From an uncultured Prevotella sp. (GTDB taxonomy: Bacteria; Bacteroidota; Bacteroidia; Bacteroidales; Bacteroidaceae), in contig CALUEX010000018.1 of assembly GCA_944319815.1 (NCBI GenBank), positions 1 through 51,335 on the forward strand: DNA of 51,335 nt, given 5' to 3'. Positions 38,591 to 46,823 of the stretch are shown here, piece after piece. Position numbers and translations under genes: made by a program. Positions within the stretch are counted from its first letter, which is position 1. Every line of letters starts with the position of its first letter. Under the pieces are notes generated by a model, which searched no databases, was not told where the DNA came from, and saw only the letters and a program-made list of their open reading frames with translations.

Positions 38591-38734
38591 GGTGGATGTT
38601 GTCAGATTGCGGCCATTCATCTATTATAATATAATAAGGTATAGGCGGCGGCTTGTTTAGAAGTGTATTTTCGATACCTTAAAAAGCCAAGGTTTAATCA
38701 TTAAATGTTAATAAACGTCAATATTACATTGCTT

Positions 38735-38765
38735 TTTGGTTACATTTATATAAAACATACGTTCT
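38735..38765 (+). promoter_or_regulatory. Bacteroidetes-type promoter of the secreted-protein/Sus arm
   Basis: TTTG at 38735-38738, 19 nt, then TACGTTCT at 38758-38765, close to TTTG-N19-21-TAnnTTTG (two mismatches at the end of the second box). The ATG at 38823 is 58 nt downstream. Lies outside the inverted-repeat pair. Confidence 0.5.
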
Positions 38766-38822
38766 TTAGTCGTAGCGCATTGTCGCTAATTATGCCAATT
38801 AACGATTTAAAAACTTTTGATT

Positions 38823-39797
38823 ATGAAGAAAATCTTTACTTTAGTATCTGTCGCACTCGCCGCCATGACGGTGAATGCACAGGAAAGCTGGTACGTAAAC
38901 AACGAGGACGGCACGCTCAAGGCAGAGTATGTTGCTAACTCAGACGCATCACAGGCATCTGTCGTTGAGTTCTCTACGACTAACGTTAAGGGTACTCACG
39001 TTTCAGGCCCGGTAGCCGGATACACTGACGGTGAGCTGGTTGACGGTAAGCTCGAAGCGAAATATGACAACAGCTGGAGCAACATCAACAAGAAAGACCT
39101 TAGCAGCGACGGCTCCGTAGCCCCGTTCTATTACGTGCAGGGCAAGGGTAACCCCGTGAACATAGAGAAAGTGACATGGGAGGAGATTGTTACCGACGAT
39201 GTTCCTACCGGAGTGTATAGGGCTTATTGGGAAGATGCTTACTATAGCCCCGACGGAACTAACGGTCTGCCTACCAACGGAACTTACGTAACGCTGACCC
39301 CGGCCGTTAACGGCACGCTGAAAGTTGGAGTATGGATTAACAAAGGAAGCCGCGACGTTTACGTAGTGAAGGGCAGCGACATGAAGGCCCTTACTCTCGG
39401 CACGGACGTTATAGCTTCAGGCTACATTAACGGCCAGAACAACGAAGTAGAAGAAGGCAGCCCGCTTGCAGGTTATCCGATGTATCAGGAGAACATACCT
39501 GCCAAAGGTACTGAAGGCTCTGACGCTTATGTGGTAGGCACTGGCAGTGCTGTTGTTTGGGCATACCTGACGTTTGCCGCAACGGCTAACGAGACCTACT
39601 ACATCTTCAACAAGAACACTCAAATCGGCTTCAGCGGCTTTGAGTTCACCGCAGGTGGCGGCGCAGGCATCGCCGGTGTTGAGGTAGAGAGCCAGGACGA
39701 CCCGAACGCTCCTATCTACAACCTCGCCGGCCAGCGCGTAAGCAAGGACGCCAAGGGCATCCTCATCCAGAACGGCAAGAAGTTCATACGCAAGTAA
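38823..39797 (+). CDS. Secreted protein of unknown function with Prevotella-type C-terminal tail
   Basis: Start at ATG 38823 (MKKIFTLVSVALAAMTVNAQ), which gives a clean signal peptide; a TTG two codons earlier is not needed. The 324-residue product is beta-rich, with repeated short motifs around Tyr and Gly, and resembles a carbohydrate-binding or lectin-like sandwich (TYVTLTPAVNGTLKVGVWIN, YYIFNKNTQIGFSGFEF). It ends IYNLAGQRVSKDAKGILIQN plus GKKFIRK, a C-terminal tail found on many Prevotella secreted proteins and reminiscent of type IX secretion tails. No family name is recognised. It is the first gene after the divergent promoter region and ends in a hairpin at 39816. Confidence 0.8.
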   Translation: MKKIFTLVSVALAAMTVNAQESWYVNNEDGTLKAEYVANSDASQASVVEFSTTNVKGTHVSGPVAGYTDGELVDGKLEAKYDNSWSNINKKDLSSDGSVAPFYYVQGKGNPVNIEKVTWEEIVTDDVPTGVYRAYWEDAYYSPDGTNGLPTNGTYVTLTPAVNGTLKVGVWINKGSRDVYVVKGSDMKALTLGTDVIASGYINGQNNEVEEGSPLAGYPMYQENIPAKGTEGSDAYVVGTGSAVVWAYLTFAATANETYYIFNKNTQIGFSGFEFTAGGGAGIAGVEVESQDDPNAPIYNLAGQRVSKDAKGILIQNGKKFIRK

Positions 39798-39815
39798 GTT
39801 TAGACGCAAGCAGAC

Positions 39816-39841
39816 GGGGAACGGCTGGCAAGCCGTTTCCC
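39816..39841 (+). terminator. Hairpin after the first secreted-protein gene
   Basis: GGGGAACGGCT and AGCCGTTTCCC form an 11-bp stem with one mismatch and a 4-nt loop. No U-run follows, so it may only attenuate transcription into the next gene. Confidence 0.45.
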
Positions 39842-39984
39842 TCAAGCTGCAAATTGACAAGAACAAGTGACGAGTAAACGGGTTATATGTTACAAACAAT
39901 AGGGCAATTCCCCCTTGTATGCGTGTTTGCTCGTCGCTTGTCTGCTAAAAAACTGGAGTCTCATTTAATTACATTTTCTAAATC

Positions 39985-40524
39985 ATGAAAAAAACTAACC
40001 TATTAATGAAAACTGCAGCCCTGTCGCTCCTTACGCTGGCCGCACCGTCGGTTATGGCACAGACGGAGGAGGTGACGGTGAGCAAGTATCTCGTCGTAAC
40101 CGAGATGGACGGCACGCAGACTTCGTTCAAGCTCGCCGACAGCCCGGCAATTACCTTTGCGGCTGCCGCCGATGGCGAGAACGTCACGGAGATGACCGTC
40201 ACGGCCGGCGACCAGACATTGATGGTGGCCATTGCCGACGTGAAGGACTACGTACTGATGGACAAGGAAGACACCCCGTCAGCCATAGACCAGACGGTAG
40301 TAAGCGAAAACGGCGGGAAGCCGGAGTTTGCCGACGGCAAGGTGTATTTCTCGGGCTTGAAGCCCGGTGCGCGTATAAGCGTCTACACGCTTGACGGCGT
40401 ACAGGCTTTGACCGTGGCCGCCGGAAGCGACGGAAAGGCCAGCATAGACCTTGGCTCGCTGGAGAAGGGCACAGTGTACATCCTGCGCACCCCGTCAGCC
40501 GGATACAAAATCTTGAACAAGTAA
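39985..40524 (+). CDS. Small secreted protein with C-terminal sorting-like domain
   Basis: Start MKKTNLLMKTAALSLLTLAA gives a signal peptide cleaved after VMAQ (about residue 26). The mature N-terminal half carries a short beta-motif of the form MDGTQTSFKLADSPAITF, also seen at the start of the following protein (TDGTVTEIDADKVAKVTF), and the C-terminal 60 residues (GKVYFSGLKPGARISVYTLD, ending GYKILNK) resemble a type IX secretion C-terminal domain. At 179 residues there is no room for a catalytic domain. The function is unknown; it is 37 bp before the first DUF5123-like gene and likely co-transcribed with it. Confidence 0.78.
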   Translation: MKKTNLLMKTAALSLLTLAAPSVMAQTEEVTVSKYLVVTEMDGTQTSFKLADSPAITFAAAADGENVTEMTVTAGDQTLMVAIADVKDYVLMDKEDTPSAIDQTVVSENGGKPEFADGKVYFSGLKPGARISVYTLDGVQALTVAAGSDGKASIDLGSLEKGTVYILRTPSAGYKILNK

Positions 40525-40561
40525 CATAATCAACGAAAACGAATAACTTTATTAAAATATT

Positions 40562-41797
40562 ATGAAAAAGAATTTATTGCCGATAATCGCCGCCATGCTG
40601 GGCATGGCCGCACCTGCAAGCGCGCAGAGCTACTTGATGCAGATACGCCAGACGGACGGCACCGTAACCGAAATAGACGCAGACAAAGTGGCGAAAGTAA
40701 CCTTCGCACAGAAACCTTATACGGCTGAGGCCATACCTACGGGCACAGACCTCGCTACATGGTACGAGGAGAACAAGACTTTGTTCGATACCTACGACAA
40801 CGTAATCATACCACTTGCGGCCGACGGCGAATATACCCAGAGCGCCGTAATAGAGATACCTGCCGGCAAGAAGGCTTCAATCGTAGGCGAGGCCGACGGC
40901 GTGGCTAAGCTGACGTTCACGGCCGACGCAGGCTTCGTAGTTGGCAACGCTTTCTCTATCAGCAATGTTGACATCGACGCCACGGCATCAACGGGCGTGC
41001 TCATCTCCCTGTCGGCCACACCCGACGAGGCACTGAAGGGAGCTACCGGCCAAGGCGAATATTATAACATCATGGGCGCTATCAGCCTTGACAACGTTGA
41101 CGTCAAGGGCCTGAAAGACCGCATCCTCTACGACGGCGGCGTACATTACACGGTAGAGACTCTTGACATAGACGGCTGTAACATACAGCTCGACATACCT
41201 GCCGAGAACGAACTCGGCAGCAAGGGATACATCGACTTCTACCAGTCATGCATCATCAACAACACAATTAAAAACTCTACAATATACAACGTAGGCGAAG
41301 GCTATGCCAAGTATTTCGTCCAGTACGTAAACGGACAGAGGTCAACCAAGTTCGGTTACACCAACGACTACATGACGATAAACAACAGCACGCTTTACAA
41401 CCTGCTCGACAAGAGCGGCCAGTGGGGCAACTACAGCGGTCTCGGAGGCCAGAAGTCGTCTGTTTGGGAGATTACTGACGCCATCTTCGTCAACTGCGGT
41501 TCGCAGGTGGCACGCCGCTTCATGGGCGGACGCCAGGGCGGCAAGATGACCTTCGCCAACAATACATACATGAACACATACGACGGCGAGGCTGCATTTG
41601 AGGAAATGCCGACGGAAGGCGAGGACGGCACGGTGACTGACCCCTCGTATGACACGAGCGGCACCGTAATAGGTACAGCCCCGACGTTTGCCGATGCAGA
41701 GAACGGCGACTTCACCCTCGGAGCTGACTGTGAGCAGTATGCCAAGAAGACCGGCGACCCACGCTGGCTCCCGGCAACTGATGCTCCTACGGAATGA
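40562..41797 (+). CDS. Secreted beta-helix protein, DUF4957/DUF5123-like (copy 1)
   Basis: Signal peptide 1-21 (IIAAMLGMAAPASAQ) without lipobox. After the DGT...VTF motif the protein forms beta-helix coils (ISLDNVDVKGLKD, TLDIDGCNIQLDIP, TIKNSTIYNVGEG, MTINNSTLYNLLD, EITDAIFVNCGSQVARRFM) and ends with NGDFTLGADCEQYAKKTGDP followed by RWLP, the ending typical of DUF5123. These proteins accompany SusC/SusD pairs and are thought to bind glycan; catalysis is not shown for them. It is a paralogue of the lipoprotein encoded next and ends at a strong terminator (41827-41876). Confidence 0.8.
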   Translation: MKKNLLPIIAAMLGMAAPASAQSYLMQIRQTDGTVTEIDADKVAKVTFAQKPYTAEAIPTGTDLATWYEENKTLFDTYDNVIIPLAADGEYTQSAVIEIPAGKKASIVGEADGVAKLTFTADAGFVVGNAFSISNVDIDATASTGVLISLSATPDEALKGATGQGEYYNIMGAISLDNVDVKGLKDRILYDGGVHYTVETLDIDGCNIQLDIPAENELGSKGYIDFYQSCIINNTIKNSTIYNVGEGYAKYFVQYVNGQRSTKFGYTNDYMTINNSTLYNLLDKSGQWGNYSGLGGQKSSVWEITDAIFVNCGSQVARRFMGGRQGGKMTFANNTYMNTYDGEAAFEEMPTEGEDGTVTDPSYDTSGTVIGTAPTFADAENGDFTLGADCEQYAKKTGDPRWLPATDAPTE

Positions 41798-41826
41798 CGC
41801 AGGTAATGCACCGGCGGCATTGACCT

Positions 41827-41876
41827 AAAATCCTTTGTCCACGTCGGATTGAACATCTGGTGGATGAAGGATTTTT
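41827..41876 (+). terminator. Rho-independent terminator between the two DUF5123-like genes
   Basis: AAAATCCTT and TCCAC on the left pair with GTGGA and AAGGATTTT on the right, and the stem ends in TTTTT (41872-41876). It separates the first secreted-protein unit from the susC/susD unit. Confidence 0.75.
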
Positions 41877-41968
41877 ACCGTTCAAAAGTCGGCCATGCGT
41901 CCAGCGGCTTTGATGTGCACGGATAATCAATCTTAATTAATTTATAACATTAATCAATAACAAGTTTT

Positions 41969-43441
41969 ATGAAGAACAATCATTTTTCACTACGGAGAAA
42001 GGCTTGCGCCATGCTGCCGCTTGCGGTCGGCGCCTTGCTTTTAGCCTCGTGTGCCCAAGATGGTTATGACGATGACGAAAGGTTCACCAGCGATGTCACC
42101 AACACAACGCTGGAAAGCCCCGCCGTCGAAGACATCACCATCGAGGCCTCGGCCGATGGGTCGCAGACCAATATCTCATGGCCTGTGGTTCACGGTGCTG
42201 GCGGTTACATCTGCTCGGTCTACGACGTGTCAGACCCTGACAATCCTGTTGCCGTGGATGAGGTGGCAGACTCGTTGGTTGACGGATGCCAGCTCGTCGT
42301 TAGCCGCACCGAAGACACCAACTACCAGCTGTCTATAAGGACTGCCGGCAACGAAAAGTACAACAACAAGGAGGCTGAGACGGCCACGACGGTTGACTTC
42401 ACGACCTTCACCGAGACTTACGCCTCGATACCCGCAAACACGGACCTTGCGCAGTGGTTTGCAAGCAACCTGCCCGCAAGTGGCGAAGGCGAGCTTTGCT
42501 TCGACCTTGAGGCCGGTGCAGAGTACACCATGTCAGGCGACGTCAACTTTGGCAACCTCCAGGTTACCCTGCGCACGACGAGCCGCACTAACCCGGCCAA
42601 GATTACGGTTACGGGTGCATCCAGCTTCGTGCCGGCTAACGGTTTCGTGCTGAAGTATCTCGACATCGACTGTTCTGCCTCAACTGCACCGCTCATCAAG
42701 ATGAGCGCAACGCCCGACGAGAGCATCAAGGGCGCAACAGGCTCAGGCGACTACTACAACATCTTGCAGCCGATTACAATCAACGGATGTAACATCGAGA
42801 ACTTGAAGAGCTCGCTCTACACGGACAACGGTGTGAAGTATTGCGCCGGGACGTTCCTCATTACCAACAGCGTTATCCACTTCAACCTTGACGGTACGGG
42901 AACAATCGATGAAGGCTCGCTCATCAACGCTTACGCAGGACACATCAACAACTTCACCGCCCAGAACTCAACGTGTTATAACACGGGAGCTGAAACTGTC
43001 AAGTATTTCCTGCGTTACAACAACTCAGGACGTGCTGACCGCGCCGGTTACCTGTCAGACTACGTAAACTTCAGGAACTGTACGTTCTACAACTTCGGTT
43101 GCGATCAGTTCTGCAACTATGGTGGCTTGGCCGGACGTGAAACATCAAACTTCACGGTTGCAAGCAACATATTCGTAAGTTGCGGCGACAATGTAGCACG
43201 CCGTATCGTTGCCGGACGTGTGGGTAGCGCAAAAGCATCGTTCTCATACAACACTTACATGAATGCCGACGGCTCGTTCCAAAGCACCAACGGTTCATGC
43301 GCCGGTTACGACGACAGCGGTACAGCCATAGAGGAAGACCCGGGCTTCGCCAACCCGTCACAGGGTGACTTCACCGTCAGCGGAGCTTCACAGATAAGTT
43401 TCGGCACGGGCGACCCACGCTGGCTTCCTACCAATGAATAA
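41969..43441 (+). CDS. Surface lipoprotein: Fn3-like domain + beta-helix, DUF4957/DUF5123-like (copy 2)
   Basis: Lipoprotein signal with Cys28 (ALLLASCAQDGYDDDE); the acidic run just after the cysteine matches the Bacteroidetes surface-export signal, so the protein probably faces outside. Residues about 50-150 form an Fn3-like sandwich (TNISWPVVHGAGGYICSVYD), and about 160-485 a beta-helix with the same coil series as copy 1, ending GDPRWLPTNE. It occupies the place that SusE/SusF-type glycan-binding lipoproteins take in other loci, but precedes susC by 25 bp rather than following susD. Surface glycan binding is the likely role. Confidence 0.82.
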   Translation: MKNNHFSLRRKACAMLPLAVGALLLASCAQDGYDDDERFTSDVTNTTLESPAVEDITIEASADGSQTNISWPVVHGAGGYICSVYDVSDPDNPVAVDEVADSLVDGCQLVVSRTEDTNYQLSIRTAGNEKYNNKEAETATTVDFTTFTETYASIPANTDLAQWFASNLPASGEGELCFDLEAGAEYTMSGDVNFGNLQVTLRTTSRTNPAKITVTGASSFVPANGFVLKYLDIDCSASTAPLIKMSATPDESIKGATGSGDYYNILQPITINGCNIENLKSSLYTDNGVKYCAGTFLITNSVIHFNLDGTGTIDEGSLINAYAGHINNFTAQNSTCYNTGAETVKYFLRYNNSGRADRAGYLSDYVNFRNCTFYNFGCDQFCNYGGLAGRETSNFTVASNIFVSCGDNVARRIVAGRVGSAKASFSYNTYMNADGSFQSTNGSCAGYDDSGTAIEEDPGFANPSQGDFTVSGASQISFGTGDPRWLPTNE

Positions 43442-43466
43442 TCAGTAATAACAGAAAACACAAGAT

Positions 43467-46400
43467 ATGAAAAGGAAATTCATAATCAGCTTATGCATCG
43501 GTTTCATGGCCATGTCGGCCGCTCCGGCGTTCGCTCAGAACACGGAGATTAAGGGAACCGTCGTAGACGAGAACGGCGAACCGGTCATCGGTGCGTCAGT
43601 CCGCGTCGAAGGGCAGGAGGGCGGCGTCATCACCGACCTCGACGGTAACTACGTCATCAAGGCTCCCAAGGGCGCAAAGGTGACAATATCCTACATCGGC
43701 TACACCCCGCAGACGGTCACCGCCGGCGGTCGCGTGCAACTCAAGGAGGACGCGCAGAACCTCGACGAGCTCGTAGTCGTTGGTTACGGCGTGCAGAAGA
43801 AGGCACACTTGACGGGTTCTGTAGCCACAGTCCCCATGGACGACATTCAGGACTTGGCAGCCGGCGGACTTGCAAGTACGCTTGAAGGCCTTGTCAACGG
43901 TCTTAGCATCAGTGGCGGCGACTCACGTCCGGGAGAGAATGCGCAGATGTACATCCGTGACACCAACTCGCTCGGCGACATCGGAAGCACGGCGCAGCAG
44001 CCGCTGTTCGTCATCGACGGATACATCTATCCTAATGACATAAAGGTTGGTAACACAACCCAGAACCTCGGAGCGGAGGCCTTCAACAACCTCGACCCGT
44101 CGGAAGTGGAGAGCATCTCTGTGCTGAAGGACGCCTCGGCAGCCGTCTATGGTGCACGTGCGGCCAACGGTGTCATCCTCGTTACCACCAAGAAGGGTAA
44201 GCTCGGTGCACCCCGCATCTCTTATAGCGGCACGTTCGGTTTCACCGACGCAGTGTCTCACCCGAAGATGTTGAGCGCTTACGAGTACGGAAGGCTCTAC
44301 AACGCAGTCGCAGCAGCCGACCCGAAAAATGTTGACCTTAACCATCGTCTCGGTCTTTACCAGGCCGACGAGCTTGAGGCAATGCGCGGGTTGAACTACG
44401 ACTTGCTTGACAAATACTGGGAAACTGGCTTCACCATGAAGCACAGCGTCAACCTTAGCGGTGCCACGGAGAGGGCAAGCTACTTCGCAAGCCTGTCATA
44501 CTTCGACCAGGACGGTAACCTCGGCAACCTCGACTACAACCGTTGGAACTTCCGTGCGGGCGTTGACGTTAAGGTAAGCAAGTGGCTCTCTGCCAACCTG
44601 AACGTATCGGGCGACTATGGAAAGAAGAACACTCCTTATATTAAGATAGGTGGAACTTCTAACGAGAAGGACTACAACATCCTTCTGACCCGTCCCCGTT
44701 ATATCCCGGAGACAATCAACGGACTGCCCATCGCGGCTTACGGTATCACCAACGCGCAGGTAGACGATGACCAGGCTTACTCTTACAGCGCGCTTCGCAA
44801 CAACGGTGACTACAGCCGTTCGATGACGTCGAACCTGAACATCAACGCCAGTGTTAACTACGACTTCGGCTGGAGCAAAATCCTGAAAGGTCTTAACCTG
44901 CGCTTCTCTTACTCGAAGAGCATCAACACGGACAAGACCAACCAGTTCGGTTCGGACTATGACATCTATTATATGCAGACCCGCACGGGTAGCGGCGAGC
45001 ACCTTTACACACCGGTAGACGGACAAGACTACAACTCGTTCATCGCCGAGAGCAACCTCTTGATGAGGACAATCTCCAACGGTACGGCACAGCTTAACCG
45101 TTCGATGGTGCGCACGGATAACTACCAGATGAACTTCACGGCCTCATATAATCGCGACTTCGGTCTCCACTCGGTAGGTGCCTTGTTCTCAATCGAGAAG
45201 TCAGAAGCCGAGAGCGAGTATCTCTACGGCCAGAAGAATGACCCGTATTCGTTCACGAACGGCCAGTCAAATGGTGCCGGCGGTGAAATCGACATGAACT
45301 TCAAGCGTGCCGAGTCAGGTACACTCTCTTACATCGGCCGTATCAACTACGCCTACAACAACAAGTACCTTGCCGAGTTCCTCATCCGTTCGGACGCATC
45401 AACGAAGTTCGCGCCCGAGAACTACTGGGGCGTGTTCCCGTCAGGTAGCTTAGGTTGGGTTATGTCAGAGGAAAGCTGGTTCAAGAAAGCCCTGCCTTGG
45501 GTTGACTTCCTGAAGCTCCGCGCTTCGTTCGGTCTCACCGGTCGTGATAACATCGTGGCATGGCAGTGGGCACAGTATTACGCAATGGACGCCAACAAGG
45601 GTCCCGTGTTCGGTACAGATGCCGGCGCCAACACCTCTAACATAATCTCGCTGAACAAGAACAACTCGGCCGTGAATGCTGATGTTCACTGGGACAAGGT
45701 GTACAAGGCAAACTTCGGTCTTGACTTCAACGTGCTCGACAGCCGCCTGAGCGTAACGTTCGATATGTTCCGTGAGTGGAACCGCGAGATGTTGATGAAC
45801 ATCAGCCAGGCAATCTCTGCCACAATCGGTACGCAGTCTGCCTCTACCAACCTCGGCGAGATGGACAGCTGGGGCTACGAGCTCGGAGTTACCTGGAAAG
45901 ACAAGATTGGCAAGGACTTCAAGTACCGCATCGGCCTGAACACAGGTTACTATGACAACAAGGTGCTCAATATGGACTGGGAAACAGAATACATCTATCG
46001 CCAGATTCGCCAGGGCGGACGCACAGACATCGGTCTTTGGGGATTGCAGTGCATCGGTATGTTCCGTTCGTTCCAGGACATCGAGGAATACTTCGACAAG
46101 TACAACATCACCTCTTACCTCGGCATGAGCAAGGACCAGGTGCGTCCCGGTATGCTCATCTACAAGGACGTGCGCGGCGAGCAGCAGGCTGACGGCACAT
46201 ACGCAGAGCCCAACGGCGTGGTTGACCGCGACGAAGACCAAGTGCGCCTGTCTAACCGCAACAATCCGTACAGCGTGACCGTTAACCTCGGCGCAGAGTG
46301 GAAGGGCCTCTCGCTCACTGCACAGCTCAGCGCACAGTGGGGTGGCTACAGCTTCATCGACAGCCAGGCTCTCAAGTCAGGCAGTGGCGTTGGCGACCTT

Positions 46401-46787
46401 GAGTTCACCAATATGCCTTCGTTCTGGAACGTTGACAATATGTATTCTTACCAAGACGTCTATGACGCACAGGGCCACCTCGTAGTGGCCGAGAACCGTG
46501 ACGGATGGCTGCCTAACCTGCAATACCAGAGCGTCAACGCAATCGAGTCGTCGTTCTGGCGCGTAAGCGGCACACGCATCAGGCTCAGCCGCCTGACGCT
46601 GGCCTACACCATCCCGACCAACTGGGTGAAGAAAATCGGTCTCCAGGGTGCGCGCATCAACTTCACAGGCCAGAACCTGCTGAGCTTCTGCAACCCGTAT
46701 CCCGACAACTTCATGGACCCGATGTGCAGCTACGGCTCTTACCCGACGCTCCGCAAGTTTACGGTCGGCGTGAACCTTACGTTCTAA
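43467..46787 (+). CDS. susC: SusC-family TonB-dependent outer-membrane transporter
   Basis: Signal peptide 1-23 (GFMAMSAAPAFAQ). A carboxypeptidase-D regulatory-like domain (about 25-100, EIKGTVVDENGEPVIGASV) is followed by the TonB box/plug start DELVVVGYGVQKK, the plug (VLKDASAAVYGARAANGVIL) and a 22-strand barrel ending in KFTVGVNLTF with the terminal Phe. The length of 1106 residues is normal. With SusD it forms the pedal-bin complex that imports oligosaccharides through the outer membrane. It has no N-terminal secretin/TonB signalling domain, so it is not a partner of the ECF sigma factor in the classical way. Confidence 0.95.
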   Translation: MKRKFIISLCIGFMAMSAAPAFAQNTEIKGTVVDENGEPVIGASVRVEGQEGGVITDLDGNYVIKAPKGAKVTISYIGYTPQTVTAGGRVQLKEDAQNLDELVVVGYGVQKKAHLTGSVATVPMDDIQDLAAGGLASTLEGLVNGLSISGGDSRPGENAQMYIRDTNSLGDIGSTAQQPLFVIDGYIYPNDIKVGNTTQNLGAEAFNNLDPSEVESISVLKDASAAVYGARAANGVILVTTKKGKLGAPRISYSGTFGFTDAVSHPKMLSAYEYGRLYNAVAAADPKNVDLNHRLGLYQADELEAMRGLNYDLLDKYWETGFTMKHSVNLSGATERASYFASLSYFDQDGNLGNLDYNRWNFRAGVDVKVSKWLSANLNVSGDYGKKNTPYIKIGGTSNEKDYNILLTRPRYIPETINGLPIAAYGITNAQVDDDQAYSYSALRNNGDYSRSMTSNLNINASVNYDFGWSKILKGLNLRFSYSKSINTDKTNQFGSDYDIYYMQTRTGSGEHLYTPVDGQDYNSFIAESNLLMRTISNGTAQLNRSMVRTDNYQMNFTASYNRDFGLHSVGALFSIEKSEAESEYLYGQKNDPYSFTNGQSNGAGGEIDMNFKRAESGTLSYIGRINYAYNNKYLAEFLIRSDASTKFAPENYWGVFPSGSLGWVMSEESWFKKALPWVDFLKLRASFGLTGRDNIVAWQWAQYYAMDANKGPVFGTDAGANTSNIISLNKNNSAVNADVHWDKVYKANFGLDFNVLDSRLSVTFDMFREWNREMLMNISQAISATIGTQSASTNLGEMDSWGYELGVTWKDKIGKDFKYRIGLNTGYYDNKVLNMDWETEYIYRQIRQGGRTDIGLWGLQCIGMFRSFQDIEEYFDKYNITSYLGMSKDQVRPGMLIYKDVRGEQQADGTYAEPNGVVDRDEDQVRLSNRNNPYSVTVNLGAEWKGLSLTAQLSAQWGGYSFIDSQALKSGSGVGDLEFTNMPSFWNVDNMYSYQDVYDAQGHLVVAENRDGWLPNLQYQSVNAIESSFWRVSGTRIRLSRLTLAYTIPTNWVKKIGLQGARINFTGQNLLSFCNPYPDNFMDPMCSYGSYPTLRKFTVGVNLTF

Positions 46788-46823
46788 TTCATTAAGGATA
46801 AAACTTTATTCTAACAGAAAACA

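Larger units (their letters stand above)
38067..38643. repeat. Inverted-repeat pair around most of the divergent intergenic region
   Basis: TATACCTTATTATATT (38067-38082) recurs in perfect inverted orientation at 38628-38643, and a TGAATG block follows each arm on the inner side. The enclosed 545 bp hold a satellite-like repeat, palindromic array E and a GTAGGGACA palindrome. Confidence 0.75.
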
